A stretch of 64,000 nt of DNA. Source: Flavobacteriales bacterium (lineage in GTDB: Bacteria > Bacteroidota > Bacteroidia > Flavobacteriales > Flavobacteriaceae). Shown here one piece after another: positions 18,701 through 26,538 of this stretch. Made by a program: the position numbers and the translations under genes. The notes beneath the pieces are model-generated. The model had not been told where the DNA came from. It was given only the letters and a program-made list of their open reading frames with translations, and did not search any database. The DNA is taken from contig JAFLBS010000003.1 in NCBI GenBank assembly GCA_017303755.1, forward strand, positions 248,001 to 312,000. The letters are read 5' to 3'. The stretch's first letter is position 1; each line of letters begins with the position of its first letter.

Positions 18701-19672
18701 TTATTTTAAATTTCCCCAATACCATTTAACAGCTTCTTTCAAACCTTCGTTGAAAGAGAACTTTGGGTTGTAGTTTAATAATCTTTTTGCTTTTTCAATA
18801 CTTGCTAGTGAATGAGGAATATCTCCTATCCTATTTGGACCGTGTATTACTTGAATATCTTTAATTGATTTGTCAAATTCGCTCAGGTATTCTTTTAAAT
18901 AAAATACCAAATCATTTAATGTAGTTCGATCACCAAACGCTGTATTATACACTGTATTAATGGCATCAGGGTTTTGAGTTTCCATTGCTAATTCATTCAT
19001 TTGAATAACATTATCAATGTAAGTGAAATCTCTAGAATAATTTCCATCACCATTAATTACTGGACTTTCTCCTTTCAAAAGTTGCAAAACAAATTTTGGA
19101 ATTACAGCAGCATACGCTCCATTTGGATCTTGTTTTCTCCCAAAAACATTAAAATAGCGCAAACCAATGGTTTCTAAGCCATAGGTTTTACTGAAAATTT
19201 CAGCATATAATTCGTTTACGTATTTGGTAATTGCATATGGAGAAAGAGGCTTTCCAATAATGTTTTCTACTTTTGGTAAGTTCTCAGAATCACCATAAGT
19301 TGACGAACTTGCGGCATAAACAAATCGTTTGACACCCGCATCTCTGGAAGCCACCAACATATTCAAAAAACCTGAAATATTTACATCGTTAGAAGTTATA
19401 GGATCAACAATGGAACGTGGAACTGAACCTAAAGCAGCTTGATGCAAAACATAATCTACGCCGTTAACTGCTTTTTTACAGTCTTCACTATTCCGAATAT
19501 CACCTTCAATTAATTGAAAGTTTTTGTTTACCAATAAGTAATCTATATTATGGCGGTGACCAGTAGCAAAATTATCCAAACAAATGACTCTATTTCCTTT
19601 TGACAAAAAATAGTCACACAAGTTAGAACCTATGAAACCCGCACCACCAGTTATTAAAATAGTTTTACTCAT
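18701..19672 (-). CDS. UDP-glucose/UDP-GlcNAc 4-epimerase (WbpP-like SDR)
   Basis: A 323-residue extended SDR. It has [17 protein letters not shown] (7-23), [12 protein letters not shown] (32-43), the catalytic S122-S124 region in [10 protein letters not shown], and Y146/K150 in [15 protein letters not shown]. The NFATG and SSSTYGD forms and the overall length match the WbpP/TviC group of UDP-GlcNAc 4-epimerases. It likely interconverts UDP-GlcNAc and UDP-GalNAc or their uronates. Its ATG overlaps the wzc-like gene's stop by four bases. Confidence 0.87.
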   Translation of the reverse strand: MSKTILITGGAGFIGSNLCDYFLSKGNRVICLDNFATGHRHNIDYLLVNKNFQLIEGDIRNSEDCKKAVNGVDYVLHQAALGSVPRSIVDPITSNDVNISGFLNMLVASRDAGVKRFVYAASSSTYGDSENLPKVENIIGKPLSPYAITKYVNELYAEIFSKTYGLETIGLRYFNVFGRKQDPNGAYAAVIPKFVLQLLKGESPVINGDGNYSRDFTYIDNVIQMNELAMETQNPDAINTVYNTAFGDRTTLNDLVFYLKEYLSEFDKSIKDIQVIHGPNRIGDIPHSLASIEKAKRLLNYNPKFSFNEGLKEAVKWYWGNLK

Positions 19673-22131
19673 TTTTTACTGATTAACTTCTTGATATTTC
19701 TGTATACCTTTTCAAAAATATTTCTAGCTTCATCTTCTTCATGATAGCCGTTTGAATAAGCTCCATAACCGTATCCGTAACCATAACCGTAACCTGCTCC
19801 ATATTTGGCTTTATTTTCAAAACCGTTCAATACGATACTTACGTTGTTAAGTTCTCCTCTATTTACTCTATTGTTGAGCAATTTTATCATTTCTTTCTTA
19901 GTGAAGTTCTGGCGAGTAATGTAAAGAGTTACATCGGCAAATTGAGACAACTCAACAGCATCAGTAACCAAACCTACTGGAGGTGTATCAAGAATAATAT
20001 ATTCATATCGTTCCTTTAATTCCTTCATAAATTCGGCCATCGATTCACTCATGATTAACTCTGATGGATTGGGCGGAACTGGACCAGAAATAATAACATC
20101 CAAATAAGGAATTTGAGTACTGTGTATTATTTCGTCCATACTCTTTTGACCGATAAGATAATTCACAACACCAATATCATTCTTCAAATTAAAATCGTCA
20201 AAAATCTTTGGTTTACGTAAATCGAAACCAACTATCACTGTTTTCTTCTCACTTAAAGCAAAAACGGTAGCAATATTTACCGAGCAAAATGTTTTTCCTT
20301 CACCGCTGACAGAAGAGGTTAACATTAGTGTTTTGGAACCCGAAACATTTTGCTTTTTATATAAAAATTGTAATGACGACCTAATGGCTCTAAACGATTC
20401 TGACAAAGCTGATTTTGGTTTTTCAAACACTGACAAATTACTTCCAGTTCGTTTAAGACCAATTACACCGATTAGTGGAATTTGAGTAAGTGTATTAATA
20501 TCGTCTGTGTTTTGAATAGAGTTATTTATGAAAAAGATTAAAAACACAATAAATAACGGAATCAACAATCCTAGGAAGATGGCAATTACATAATTCACGC
20601 CTGTTCTTGGACCAATTAAACCAGCTCCAATGTCTTTAGCAGGATCGATAAATTGAATATCAGAAAGATTGGCTGCTTTTACAATCAAAGCCTCACTCCT
20701 TTTTTGAAGATACGTTTGGTAAATTCCGTTACTTAAATCGTACTTTCTAATTATCTTAGCCAATTCTTGTTCGCCTTCGGGTAATCTACTTAATTTGCCT
20801 TCAGCTTCAGCCAGTTTATTATTCACTTGAGAACGTTCGAATTGAATAGCTGATTTTGCTGCATTAATATTCTCTAACAATACCCGCTTAACCGAAGAAA
20901 TTTCATTATCAATAGAATTGAACATGTCTCCGTTTTTAACTGAATAAGACATTTCAGATCTACGCACAGAAAGTCCGATTAAGTTAGCCACATTATTCAT
21001 TACGTTGGGATCTTCTATACCCGCTACAGAAGGAGCAGGTAATTTTGAATAATCGGTACTATTTCGCAAATAATTACTTAAAGTATTGTAGTAGTTTAAT
21101 TTGCGCTCTACTTGATCTTTTTGCAAATCGTAGTCTAACAATTGTGTTTGAAAAGTTGATGTTCCAGCTTTCAAATCGGCTACATTATTTTTTTTGCTAA
21201 AATCTTTCAGTTCATTATTTGCATTTTTCAAATCATTTTCCATGATACTTAAAGTAGTATCAATGAATTTAATCGTATTTTCAGCAAATAAATTTTTGTT
21301 TTCAAGTTGTCTTTTGATGAGCGTTTCAACAGTTTCATTAAGATAATCAACAATACGAGCTTTGTTGGTTCCATCTAACGATAGTTTCATTATTGAACCT
21401 GCTTTTTCATCAATGTTGATTTTTATGTTTTTATATTTAGAAACCACATCATCAAAATTATTAAACTTAATGATGTATTCTTTGTCAACATAATTACCCG
21501 GAACTCCATTTATATCGAGTGTCCAATTTAAGAAAGGCAGTCGCACAGGTTGACCCACTTTATATTTTTGATCCACATCTCCAGCTAAAGATACTACTCC
21601 TTTTTCATGAGTTTGATAATTAATTACTTTTACCGTACTTGATTTACTATCAATTCTCAATTGATACTGAGTTGGCGAAAGAAATTTAATATAAATTAGT
21701 TCGTTTAGAATTTGATTTTTTGATTTATCAATATTTACAACAAAAGGAGTATTACCATAAACATCTTGAATGAAGTATTTTTGTTGTTGAAGATAATCAA
21801 TATAAAAATTGAGATTTTCTACCACTATTTCGTTGTGTGATCTCGAACGTAAAGTAGTAGATAGATTTTGCACTTGATCAGAAGTTCCACCCCAATTGAA
21901 CACTAAACTTGTGTTCGATGTAAAAAAAGGGTTGTTCTCTTCTTTAACCGCAATAGTAGTATCTAGTGAATATATTTTTTGTTTTCTAATATTTACCTGA
22001 TGCGCAATGGTTAGACAAACAATTAAGCCAATAATAAACCAACGCCAATAACTAGCTGTTTTGATTAAAAATCCTTTAAAGTCAAAGCTATTTTGGTTTT
22101 CAAAAAAAGAAAAATCTTTTACGTCTAACAT
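19669..22131 (-). CDS. wzc: Wzc-like polysaccharide co-polymerase with BY-kinase domain
   Basis: An 820-residue inner-membrane protein that controls polysaccharide chain length and export and phosphorylates itself on tyrosine. The Wzz-type periplasmic domain with long coiled coils lies between a helix near residue 35 and a second helix near 525. The cytoplasmic kinase has Walker A SSVSGEGKTF, Walker A' VIVGFDLRKPK and Walker B YIILDTPPVG. The tail from residue 772 carries alternating Tyr and Gly (Tyr at 777, 781, 783, 785, 787, 789, 792 and 796), which is the expected autophosphorylation cluster in an unusually regular form. It lies 11 bases after wza, its outer-membrane partner. Confidence 0.93.
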   Translation of the reverse strand: MLDVKDFSFFENQNSFDFKGFLIKTASYWRWFIIGLIVCLTIAHQVNIRKQKIYSLDTTIAVKEENNPFFTSNTSLVFNWGGTSDQVQNLSTTLRSRSHNEIVVENLNFYIDYLQQQKYFIQDVYGNTPFVVNIDKSKNQILNELIYIKFLSPTQYQLRIDSKSSTVKVINYQTHEKGVVSLAGDVDQKYKVGQPVRLPFLNWTLDINGVPGNYVDKEYIIKFNNFDDVVSKYKNIKINIDEKAGSIMKLSLDGTNKARIVDYLNETVETLIKRQLENKNLFAENTIKFIDTTLSIMENDLKNANNELKDFSKKNNVADLKAGTSTFQTQLLDYDLQKDQVERKLNYYNTLSNYLRNSTDYSKLPAPSVAGIEDPNVMNNVANLIGLSVRRSEMSYSVKNGDMFNSIDNEISSVKRVLLENINAAKSAIQFERSQVNNKLAEAEGKLSRLPEGEQELAKIIRKYDLSNGIYQTYLQKRSEALIVKAANLSDIQFIDPAKDIGAGLIGPRTGVNYVIAIFLGLLIPLFIVFLIFFINNSIQNTDDINTLTQIPLIGVIGLKRTGSNLSVFEKPKSALSESFRAIRSSLQFLYKKQNVSGSKTLMLTSSVSGEGKTFCSVNIATVFALSEKKTVIVGFDLRKPKIFDDFNLKNDIGVVNYLIGQKSMDEIIHSTQIPYLDVIISGPVPPNPSELIMSESMAEFMKELKERYEYIILDTPPVGLVTDAVELSQFADVTLYITRQNFTKKEMIKLLNNRVNRGELNNVSIVLNGFENKAKYGAGYGYGYGYGYGAYSNGYHEEDEARNIFEKVYRNIKKLISKK

Positions 22132-22142
22132 TTGGGGCGTGA

Positions 22143-22928
22143 TTAATTCTTAAACAATAAAAAAGTAGTTGTTGCTAGCGAAAGTATTGTAATTATTGTG
22201 CTCAACGATTCTATACCTGTTTTTCCAGTTCCCCATGTTTTTTGCTTCAAGGGTTTGATATAGATGTAATCATTGGGTTGTAAATAATAGCATGGTGATT
22301 GCATAGCGTTGGCATTAGTCAAATCAATACTAAAGGTTTCTGCGCCTTGTGGAAATTGTCGAATCACCTTCACATCTTTACGATCTCCAGTAACCGTTAT
22401 ATCACCCGAATTGGCAACCGCTTCTAAAATATTAACCTTTTCCTGATACAACACTCTGGTACCTGGGCTATTTACCTCTCCATTTACAGTATAGCGAAAG
22501 CCTGCTAATTTTACCGTCACAAAAAGTTCGGCTTCTTTTTTAAAATATTCAGCCAACAATCGTTCTTCAATTTTTTTTCGGGCTTCTTCAACTGTAAAAC
22601 CAAGCACATTAACTTCACCCAAAATTGGCATTCTGATATTTCCATGGTCATCAATGCTATACCCACTGAAATACAAAACATCCTGATTCATCATTTGAGC
22701 TGTCTGCGTAGTTGTAGCATTGAAAATCTCTACTAATTTTGAATCTAAAGCTTTTATATTGATGCTTAAGACATCATTTGTCTGAAGTCTGTAAGGCTTA
22801 TTTTTTAATTCATTGACTGCTGGTATTGGATTGTTATCTTTATTCTGAAGGTAGACTAAATCCTGAGTAGGAACACAGGAAGTAACCAATAAACCTAAGC
22901 AAAATAGATAAAAAAGAGTCTTAATCAT
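22143..22928 (-). CDS. wza: Wza-type outer-membrane polysaccharide export lipoprotein
   Basis: A 261-residue polysaccharide export protein. A longer frame begins at 23024, but the start at 22928 gives a proper lipoprotein signal (MIKTLFYLFCLGLLVTSC, lipobox Cys18) and lies just downstream of a good promoter, so it was chosen. After the signal come the poly-export domain (YRLQTNDVLSINI and GNIRMPILGEVNVLGF) and a SLBB-type domain (FRYTVNGEVNSPG and VNILEAVANSGDIT). A C-terminal hydrophobic helix (STIITILSLATTTFLLF) follows, as in Wza-like proteins of Bacteroidota. It should form the outer-membrane pore that works with the Wzc-like protein encoded next. First gene of the polysaccharide operon. 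Confidence 0.92.
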   Translation of the reverse strand: MIKTLFYLFCLGLLVTSCVPTQDLVYLQNKDNNPIPAVNELKNKPYRLQTNDVLSINIKALDSKLVEIFNATTTQTAQMMNQDVLYFSGYSIDDHGNIRMPILGEVNVLGFTVEEARKKIEERLLAEYFKKEAELFVTVKLAGFRYTVNGEVNSPGTRVLYQEKVNILEAVANSGDITVTGDRKDVKVIRQFPQGAETFSIDLTNANAMQSPCYYLQPNDYIYIKPLKQKTWGTGKTGIESLSTIITILSLATTTFLLFKN

Positions 22929-22950
22929 GTTTGAAATTAATTTTAGCAAA

Positions 22951-22980
22951 CAAAGATAGTTTTTCAATTCAAAAAACAAA
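22951..22980 (-). promoter_or_regulatory. Promoter of the polysaccharide operon
   Basis: On the minus strand TTTG (22980-22977) is followed after 18 bases by TATCTTTG (22958-22951). Both elements and the spacing fit the Bacteroidota primary-sigma consensus TTTG-N17-23-TAnnTTTG. The wza ATG at 22928 follows after 22 bases. No other gap in the next 22 kb is long enough for an obvious promoter, so it probably drives the whole polysaccharide operon. Confidence 0.65.
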
Positions 22981-23001
22981 AGAAGTTGCCTAAATACTTG
23001 A

Positions 23002-23619
23002 TTATTTATAAAAAGAATTTTCAAAAGGAACGCGTTGTAAAATACTTCTTCCCAAGGTTACTTCATCGGCATATTCTAATTCATCGCCAACAGCAATTCC
23101 GCGTGCTATTGTAGATGTTTTTACACCAAATTCTTTGATTTGCTTAAAAATATAAAAGTTAGTTGTATCGCCTTCCATTGTTGAGCTCAGAGCAAAAATA
23201 ATCTCTTCTATAACTCCCGATTTTACCTTATCAACCAAAGTCGTAATATTCAACTGACTCGGACCAACTCCGTCAATGGGTGAAATTTTTCCACCTAATA
23301 CATGATAAACACCTTTGAATTGATTGGTATTTTCGATTGCCATTACATCACGAATATCTTCTACAACACAAATTATTTTGTGGTTTCGGGCCGAATTGGA
23401 ACAAATTTCACACACATCTACATCTGAAATATTATGACAATTAGTACAAAATTTAATTTCATCACGCATTGATGTTAATGCTTGAGAAAGATAATGTGTT
23501 TGTTCTGAAGGTTGCTTTAACAAATGTAAAACCAGTCGAAGTGCTGTTCGTTTACCTATTCCGGGCAATTGAGCCATTTCGTTGACTGCTTTTTCTAAAA
23601 GTTTTGAAGAAAATTCCAT
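23002..23619 (-). CDS. recR: Recombination mediator RecR
   Basis: A 205-residue RecR, which loads RecA at gaps together with RecO/RecF. It has the helix-hairpin-helix region ([20 protein letters not shown]), a four-Cys zinc finger ([16 protein letters not shown]) and a Toprim domain ([14 protein letters not shown]). The C-terminal [22 protein letters not shown] segment is also typical. Length is standard. The ATG lies only four bases after a TACTTTTG -7 element, so the mRNA may be leaderless. The 73 bases between it and wza hold a separate promoter, so it is probably not in the polysaccharide operon. Confidence 0.96.
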   Translation of the reverse strand: MEFSSKLLEKAVNEMAQLPGIGKRTALRLVLHLLKQPSEQTHYLSQALTSMRDEIKFCTNCHNISDVDVCEICSNSARNHKIICVVEDIRDVMAIENTNQFKGVYHVLGGKISPIDGVGPSQLNITTLVDKVKSGVIEEIIFALSSTMEGDTTNFYIFKQIKEFGVKTSTIARGIAVGDELEYADEVTLGRSILQRVPFENSFYK

Positions 23620-23623
23620 GGTG

Positions 23624-23631
23624 CAAAAGTA
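23624..23631 (-). promoter_or_regulatory. -7 element of recR, leaderless geometry
   Basis: TACTTTTG on the minus strand matches TAnnTTTG exactly. Only CACC separates it from the recR ATG, so the expected transcription start falls at or next to the A of the ATG. No clear TTTG element lies 17-23 bases upstream. Confidence 0.5.
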
Positions 23632-23651
23632 ACTAATTTGAAAATGAGATG

Positions 23652-23701
23652 ATTTGAAAATTTGAAAATTAATTCATCTTCTGATTTTCAAATTTTCAAA
23701 T
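23652..23701. repeat. 18-bp perfect inverted repeat between recR and the symporter gene
   Basis: The arm ATTTGAAAATTTGAAAAT (23652-23669) is followed by a 14-base loop and its exact complement (23684-23701). Each arm is itself a short tandem of TTTGAAAA. It lies between two divergent genes and upstream of both promoters, so it is not a simple terminator. It could be a cruciform, a binding site or one of the TTGAAAA-rich spacers seen in flavobacterial genomes. Confidence 0.8.
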
Positions 23702-23745
23702 TGAGACATTAATTTTTGTATTTTGGCACAAACAAATAACAACCT

Positions 23746-25242
23746 ATGTCACCAACGACTATTTTAACTATTATCATCATTTATTTTGGAGTTTTGATTC
23801 TCATTTCCAATGTAATCAGTAAAAAAGACAGTAGTAACGATGCTTTTTTTAAAGCCAATAAAAATTCGAAATGGTATTTGGTTGCCTTCGGAATGATTGG
23901 AACGGCACTTTCGGGTGTGACTTTTATTTCGGTTCCTGGTGAAGTCGGGAATCCTGATTTACAATTCAAATATTTTCAGTTTGTACTCGGTAATGCGTTG
24001 GGATTTATCATCATTGCGACGGTTTTGCTTCCGCTGTATTACCGAATGAATTTAACGTCCATTTACAGTTATATTGAACAACGATTAGGAGTTGTTAGTT
24101 ATAAAACTGCTGCTACTATTTTTTTAATTAGCAGAACAATTGGCTCGGCTTTCCGATTGTATTTGGTGGTGATTGTATTGCAAAAATTTGTATTTGATGA
24201 TTTTGGTGTTCCTTTTGCTATTACCGTTTTGATTTCGTTAGGCTTAATTTTCGCTTATACGTACCGTGGCGGATTAAAAACAATTATCATCACTGATACT
24301 TTACAGACGTTTTTCTTAGTTTCTTCGGTTTTTTTGACGATAATTTTCATCTGTAGAAGTTTGGATTATAGTTTTGTAGAAGCTTTTGAAGCGGTAAAAA
24401 ACAGTAATTATTCCAAAGTATTTTTCTACGAAGATTATCTGAAAGGTAATTATGTTGTAAAGCAAATTTTGGGCGGAATGTTTGTTACCATTGCTATGGT
24501 TGGCTTGGATCAGGATTTAATGCAGAAAAACCTCAGCTGCAAGAACATTGGCGAAGCACAGAAAAACATGTTTACGTTTACCGGAATTTTTGTGGTAATT
24601 AATATTTTCTTCTTGAGTGTGGGAGCACTTTTGTATCTGTATGCAGAGAAAAACGGAATTGCGGTTCCGATGGTTGATGGTGTAAAACGAACCGATTTAT
24701 TGTTCCCAGAAATTGCCTTTAATTATTTGACAGGAATTCCTGCAATTGTCTTTTTATTAGGATTAACGGCGGCTACTTTTGCCACAACAGATTCAGCTTT
24801 AACAGCATTGACTACATCATTTTGTGTGGATTTCCTAGGAATGGATAAAGGTGAAAATGTAAATGCACAGAAAACAGTTAGAACGCGGCATTTGGTTCAT
24901 ATTGGATTTTCATTATTGATGTTTTTGGTGATCATTATTTTTAATTCCTTGAATGACAAATCGGTTGTGACGATGATTTTCAAAGTGGCGAGTTATACGT
25001 ATGGACCACTATTAGGATTGTATGCTTTTGGACTGTTCATGAAAACCAAAACAGTTCACGATAAATTGGTTCCGATTATTTGTATAATTTCTCCTTTGAT
25101 TTGCTTTTTCATCAGTAAATACTCAGCTAATTTATTTGGGAATTATGTAATTGACAACGAATTGATTATTGTCAATGGATTGATTACCTTTTTGGGATTA
25201 TGGTTGATTAGTAAGCCCGCGACTTCTGAAACGCGGTTTTAA
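23746..25242 (+). CDS. Sodium:solute symporter (SSS family)
   Basis: A 498-residue inner-membrane symporter with about 13 transmembrane helices. It has the family features GVTFISVPGEVGN, the LYLVVIVLQKFVFDD helix, YTYRGGLKTIIITDTLQ and GLTAATFATTDSALTALTTSF. The last is the Na+-site region with Ser/Thr residues in helix 9. SSS members carry sugars, amino acids, vitamins or nucleosides with sodium, and the substrate here is not evident. It stands alone on the plus strand, divergent from recR. Its stop codon is followed directly by a dispersed structured repeat (25242-25359). Confidence 0.93.
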   Translation: MSPTTILTIIIIYFGVLILISNVISKKDSSNDAFFKANKNSKWYLVAFGMIGTALSGVTFISVPGEVGNPDLQFKYFQFVLGNALGFIIIATVLLPLYYRMNLTSIYSYIEQRLGVVSYKTAATIFLISRTIGSAFRLYLVVIVLQKFVFDDFGVPFAITVLISLGLIFAYTYRGGLKTIIITDTLQTFFLVSSVFLTIIFICRSLDYSFVEAFEAVKNSNYSKVFFYEDYLKGNYVVKQILGGMFVTIAMVGLDQDLMQKNLSCKNIGEAQKNMFTFTGIFVVINIFFLSVGALLYLYAEKNGIAVPMVDGVKRTDLLFPEIAFNYLTGIPAIVFLLGLTAATFATTDSALTALTTSFCVDFLGMDKGENVNAQKTVRTRHLVHIGFSLLMFLVIIIFNSLNDKSVVTMIFKVASYTYGPLLGLYAFGLFMKTKTVHDKLVPIICIISPLICFFISKYSANLFGNYVIDNELIIVNGLITFLGLWLISKPATSETRF

Positions 25243-25359
25243 AAAGGTTACAAGAGGAAAAGACGATTATTCTCTAGCCCTGACTGAAGGAAACGCCGCG
25301 CGTGACGGAAAGCAGGAAAATGGATTACAAATTAAGCCCTAGCCTTTTGCTCAAAAAAA
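25242..25359 (+). ncRNA. Dispersed structured element, copy 1
   Basis: A flank of 16 bases (25242-25257) identical to the end of carA is followed by the element TAGCCCTGACTG, a short variable insert, ACGGAAAGCAGGAA, ATGGATTACAAA, AAGCCC-AGCC and GCTCAAAAAAAA. The segment CCTG (25279-25282) can pair with CAGG (25313-25316). Copies 2 and 3 share this layout. It is sense to the symporter gene, in its 3' region. It may belong to a known flavobacterial RNA family such as Flavo-1, but that was not checked. Confidence 0.6.
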
Positions 25360-25368
25360 AATAAAACC

Positions 25369-25734
25369 TTAATACTGATTCGTAGCCAACAAAACTAATG
25401 TACATGCTACTTCTACTTCGATGTTATTGCTTTTGAGTAATTGGTAAAACTCAGGATTTTCGGTTCCGGGATTGAACACCACTCGTTTAGGTTTGGTTTC
25501 GATAATGTAATTGTAGTAGTCGCGTTGACGAATCGGATTTAAGTACAGCGTTACGGTATCAATATTTTTAAGTGGAATGTTTTTGGTTCGAATGGTAATT
25601 CCGGCTACTTCACCTGCATTTTGTCCGATGGCTATCACTGAATGACCTTTATCTGTTAGCATTGTTATCGCTTTGAACGCGTATCGATCAGGTTTGGTAG
25701 AAGCACCAAGAACTAGAGTTTTCTTATTTTTCAT
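25369..25734 (-). CDS. CoA-binding domain protein (YccU-like)
   Basis: A 121-residue single-domain protein of the CoA_binding_2 family, a Rossmann fold related to the succinyl-CoA synthetase alpha N-terminus. Typical segments are LVLGASTKPDRYAFKAI (4-20), GHSVIAIGQNAGEVAG (30-45), DTVTLYLNPIRQRDYYNYI and RVVFNPGTENPEF. Its cellular role is not known in general. The gene is convergent with the symporter gene. Its ATG lies four bases after a perfect -7 element, as for recR. Confidence 0.88.
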   Translation of the reverse strand: MKNKKTLVLGASTKPDRYAFKAITMLTDKGHSVIAIGQNAGEVAGITIRTKNIPLKNIDTVTLYLNPIRQRDYYNYIIETKPKRVVFNPGTENPEFYQLLKSNNIEVEVACTLVLLATNQY

Positions 25735-25738
25735 GGGA

Positions 25739-25746
25739 CAAAATTA
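25739..25746 (-). promoter_or_regulatory. -7 element with leaderless geometry, CoA-binding gene
   Basis: TAATTTTG on the minus strand fits TAnnTTTG. The ATG at 25734 follows after TCCC, the same four-base gap as at recR. The mRNA would start at or within a few bases of the start codon. Confidence 0.5.
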
Positions 25747-25790
25747 AGGATTAATGTTTTTAAATTAACCTGAATAATTGTTTGTTTCTC

Positions 25791-25798
25791 TATCTTTG
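25791..25798 (+). promoter_or_regulatory. -7 element of the marC-like gene
   Basis: TATCTTTG fits the Bacteroidota -7 consensus TAnnTTTG and lies 27 bases before the preferred ATG at 25826. No clear upstream TTTG element at the usual spacing. Confidence 0.45.
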
Positions 25799-25825
25799 TC
25801 GAAAATTAACTTTATTTCGCACAAA

Positions 25826-26461
25826 ATGGAAGTTTTTTTCAATACTTTTTTAGTTTTATTAGGAGCATTATTTTCGGTTTTGAATCCGTTTGGCGCCATT
25901 CCGTTTTTTGTGGGTTTGACCCAAGATTATGAGAAAGCCGAACGTTCAAGAGTTGCGTTGTGGACAGCCATTAATGTTTGCATCATTTTACTGATTGCAT
26001 TTTTTGTGGGTGAATATGTGTTGCGCTTTTTCGGAATAACGATTCCGGCTCTGCGAATTGCGGGCGGAATTCTGATTGCGAGTTCGGGATTTGGTTTGTT
26101 GAATGCCAATCCGAAGAAACGAAAAGGAATTAGTAAAGAAGTGGAAGAAGATTTGGCAAATCGAAACTCGATTGCACTAACGCCTTTAGCAATGCCGATG
26201 TTGGCTGGTCCAGGTTCGATTTCGCTATTGATTGCGTTTTATCAAGAGCACAACCAAGTCAATGAAATTTTTGCCTCTTCTCTTTCCATAGTTGTGGTTT
26301 CACTCTTTATATTTTTGATTCTAAGAAGCGCACATTATTTATCGAAGTATTTAGGTGCATCTGGAATTGTGGCCATTTCTCGAATTGTAGGATTTTTGAC
26401 AGTTGCCATTGGAATTCAATACATAATCAGTTCCGTTTTGTCTATCATTCGAGGAATTTAG
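25826..26461 (+). CDS. MarC family membrane protein
   Basis: A 211-residue inner-membrane protein of the MarC/UPF0056 family with six predicted helices. The frame is open from 25778, but MEVFFNTFLVLLGALFSVLNPFGAIPFFVGL at 25826 matches the normal family start and lies after a -7 element, so it is preferred. NPFG near residue 19 and LAMPMLAGPGSISLLI near 115 are the conserved reentrant-type motifs. MarC was once linked to antibiotic resistance, but that role was not confirmed, and its substrate is unknown. It converges on the ctlX-like gene across a shared terminator. Confidence 0.9.
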   Translation: MEVFFNTFLVLLGALFSVLNPFGAIPFFVGLTQDYEKAERSRVALWTAINVCIILLIAFFVGEYVLRFFGITIPALRIAGGILIASSGFGLLNANPKKRKGISKEVEEDLANRNSIALTPLAMPMLAGPGSISLLIAFYQEHNQVNEIFASSLSIVVVSLFIFLILRSAHYLSKYLGASGIVAISRIVGFLTVAIGIQYIISSVLSIIRGI

Positions 26462-26480
26462 AAAATAGAACATAAAATAC

Positions 26481-26513
26481 AAAAATCCCAAGTTCTAATG
26501 AATTTGGGATTTT
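26481..26513. terminator. Bidirectional terminator between marC-like and ctlX-like genes
   Basis: AAAAATCCCAA (26481-26491) pairs perfectly with TTGGGATTTTT (26503-26513). A-rich bases precede and T-rich bases follow, so the hairpin can end transcription from both convergent genes. Confidence 0.8.
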
Positions 26514-26538
26514 TTATTTGTTACTATTTCTATTTTCT

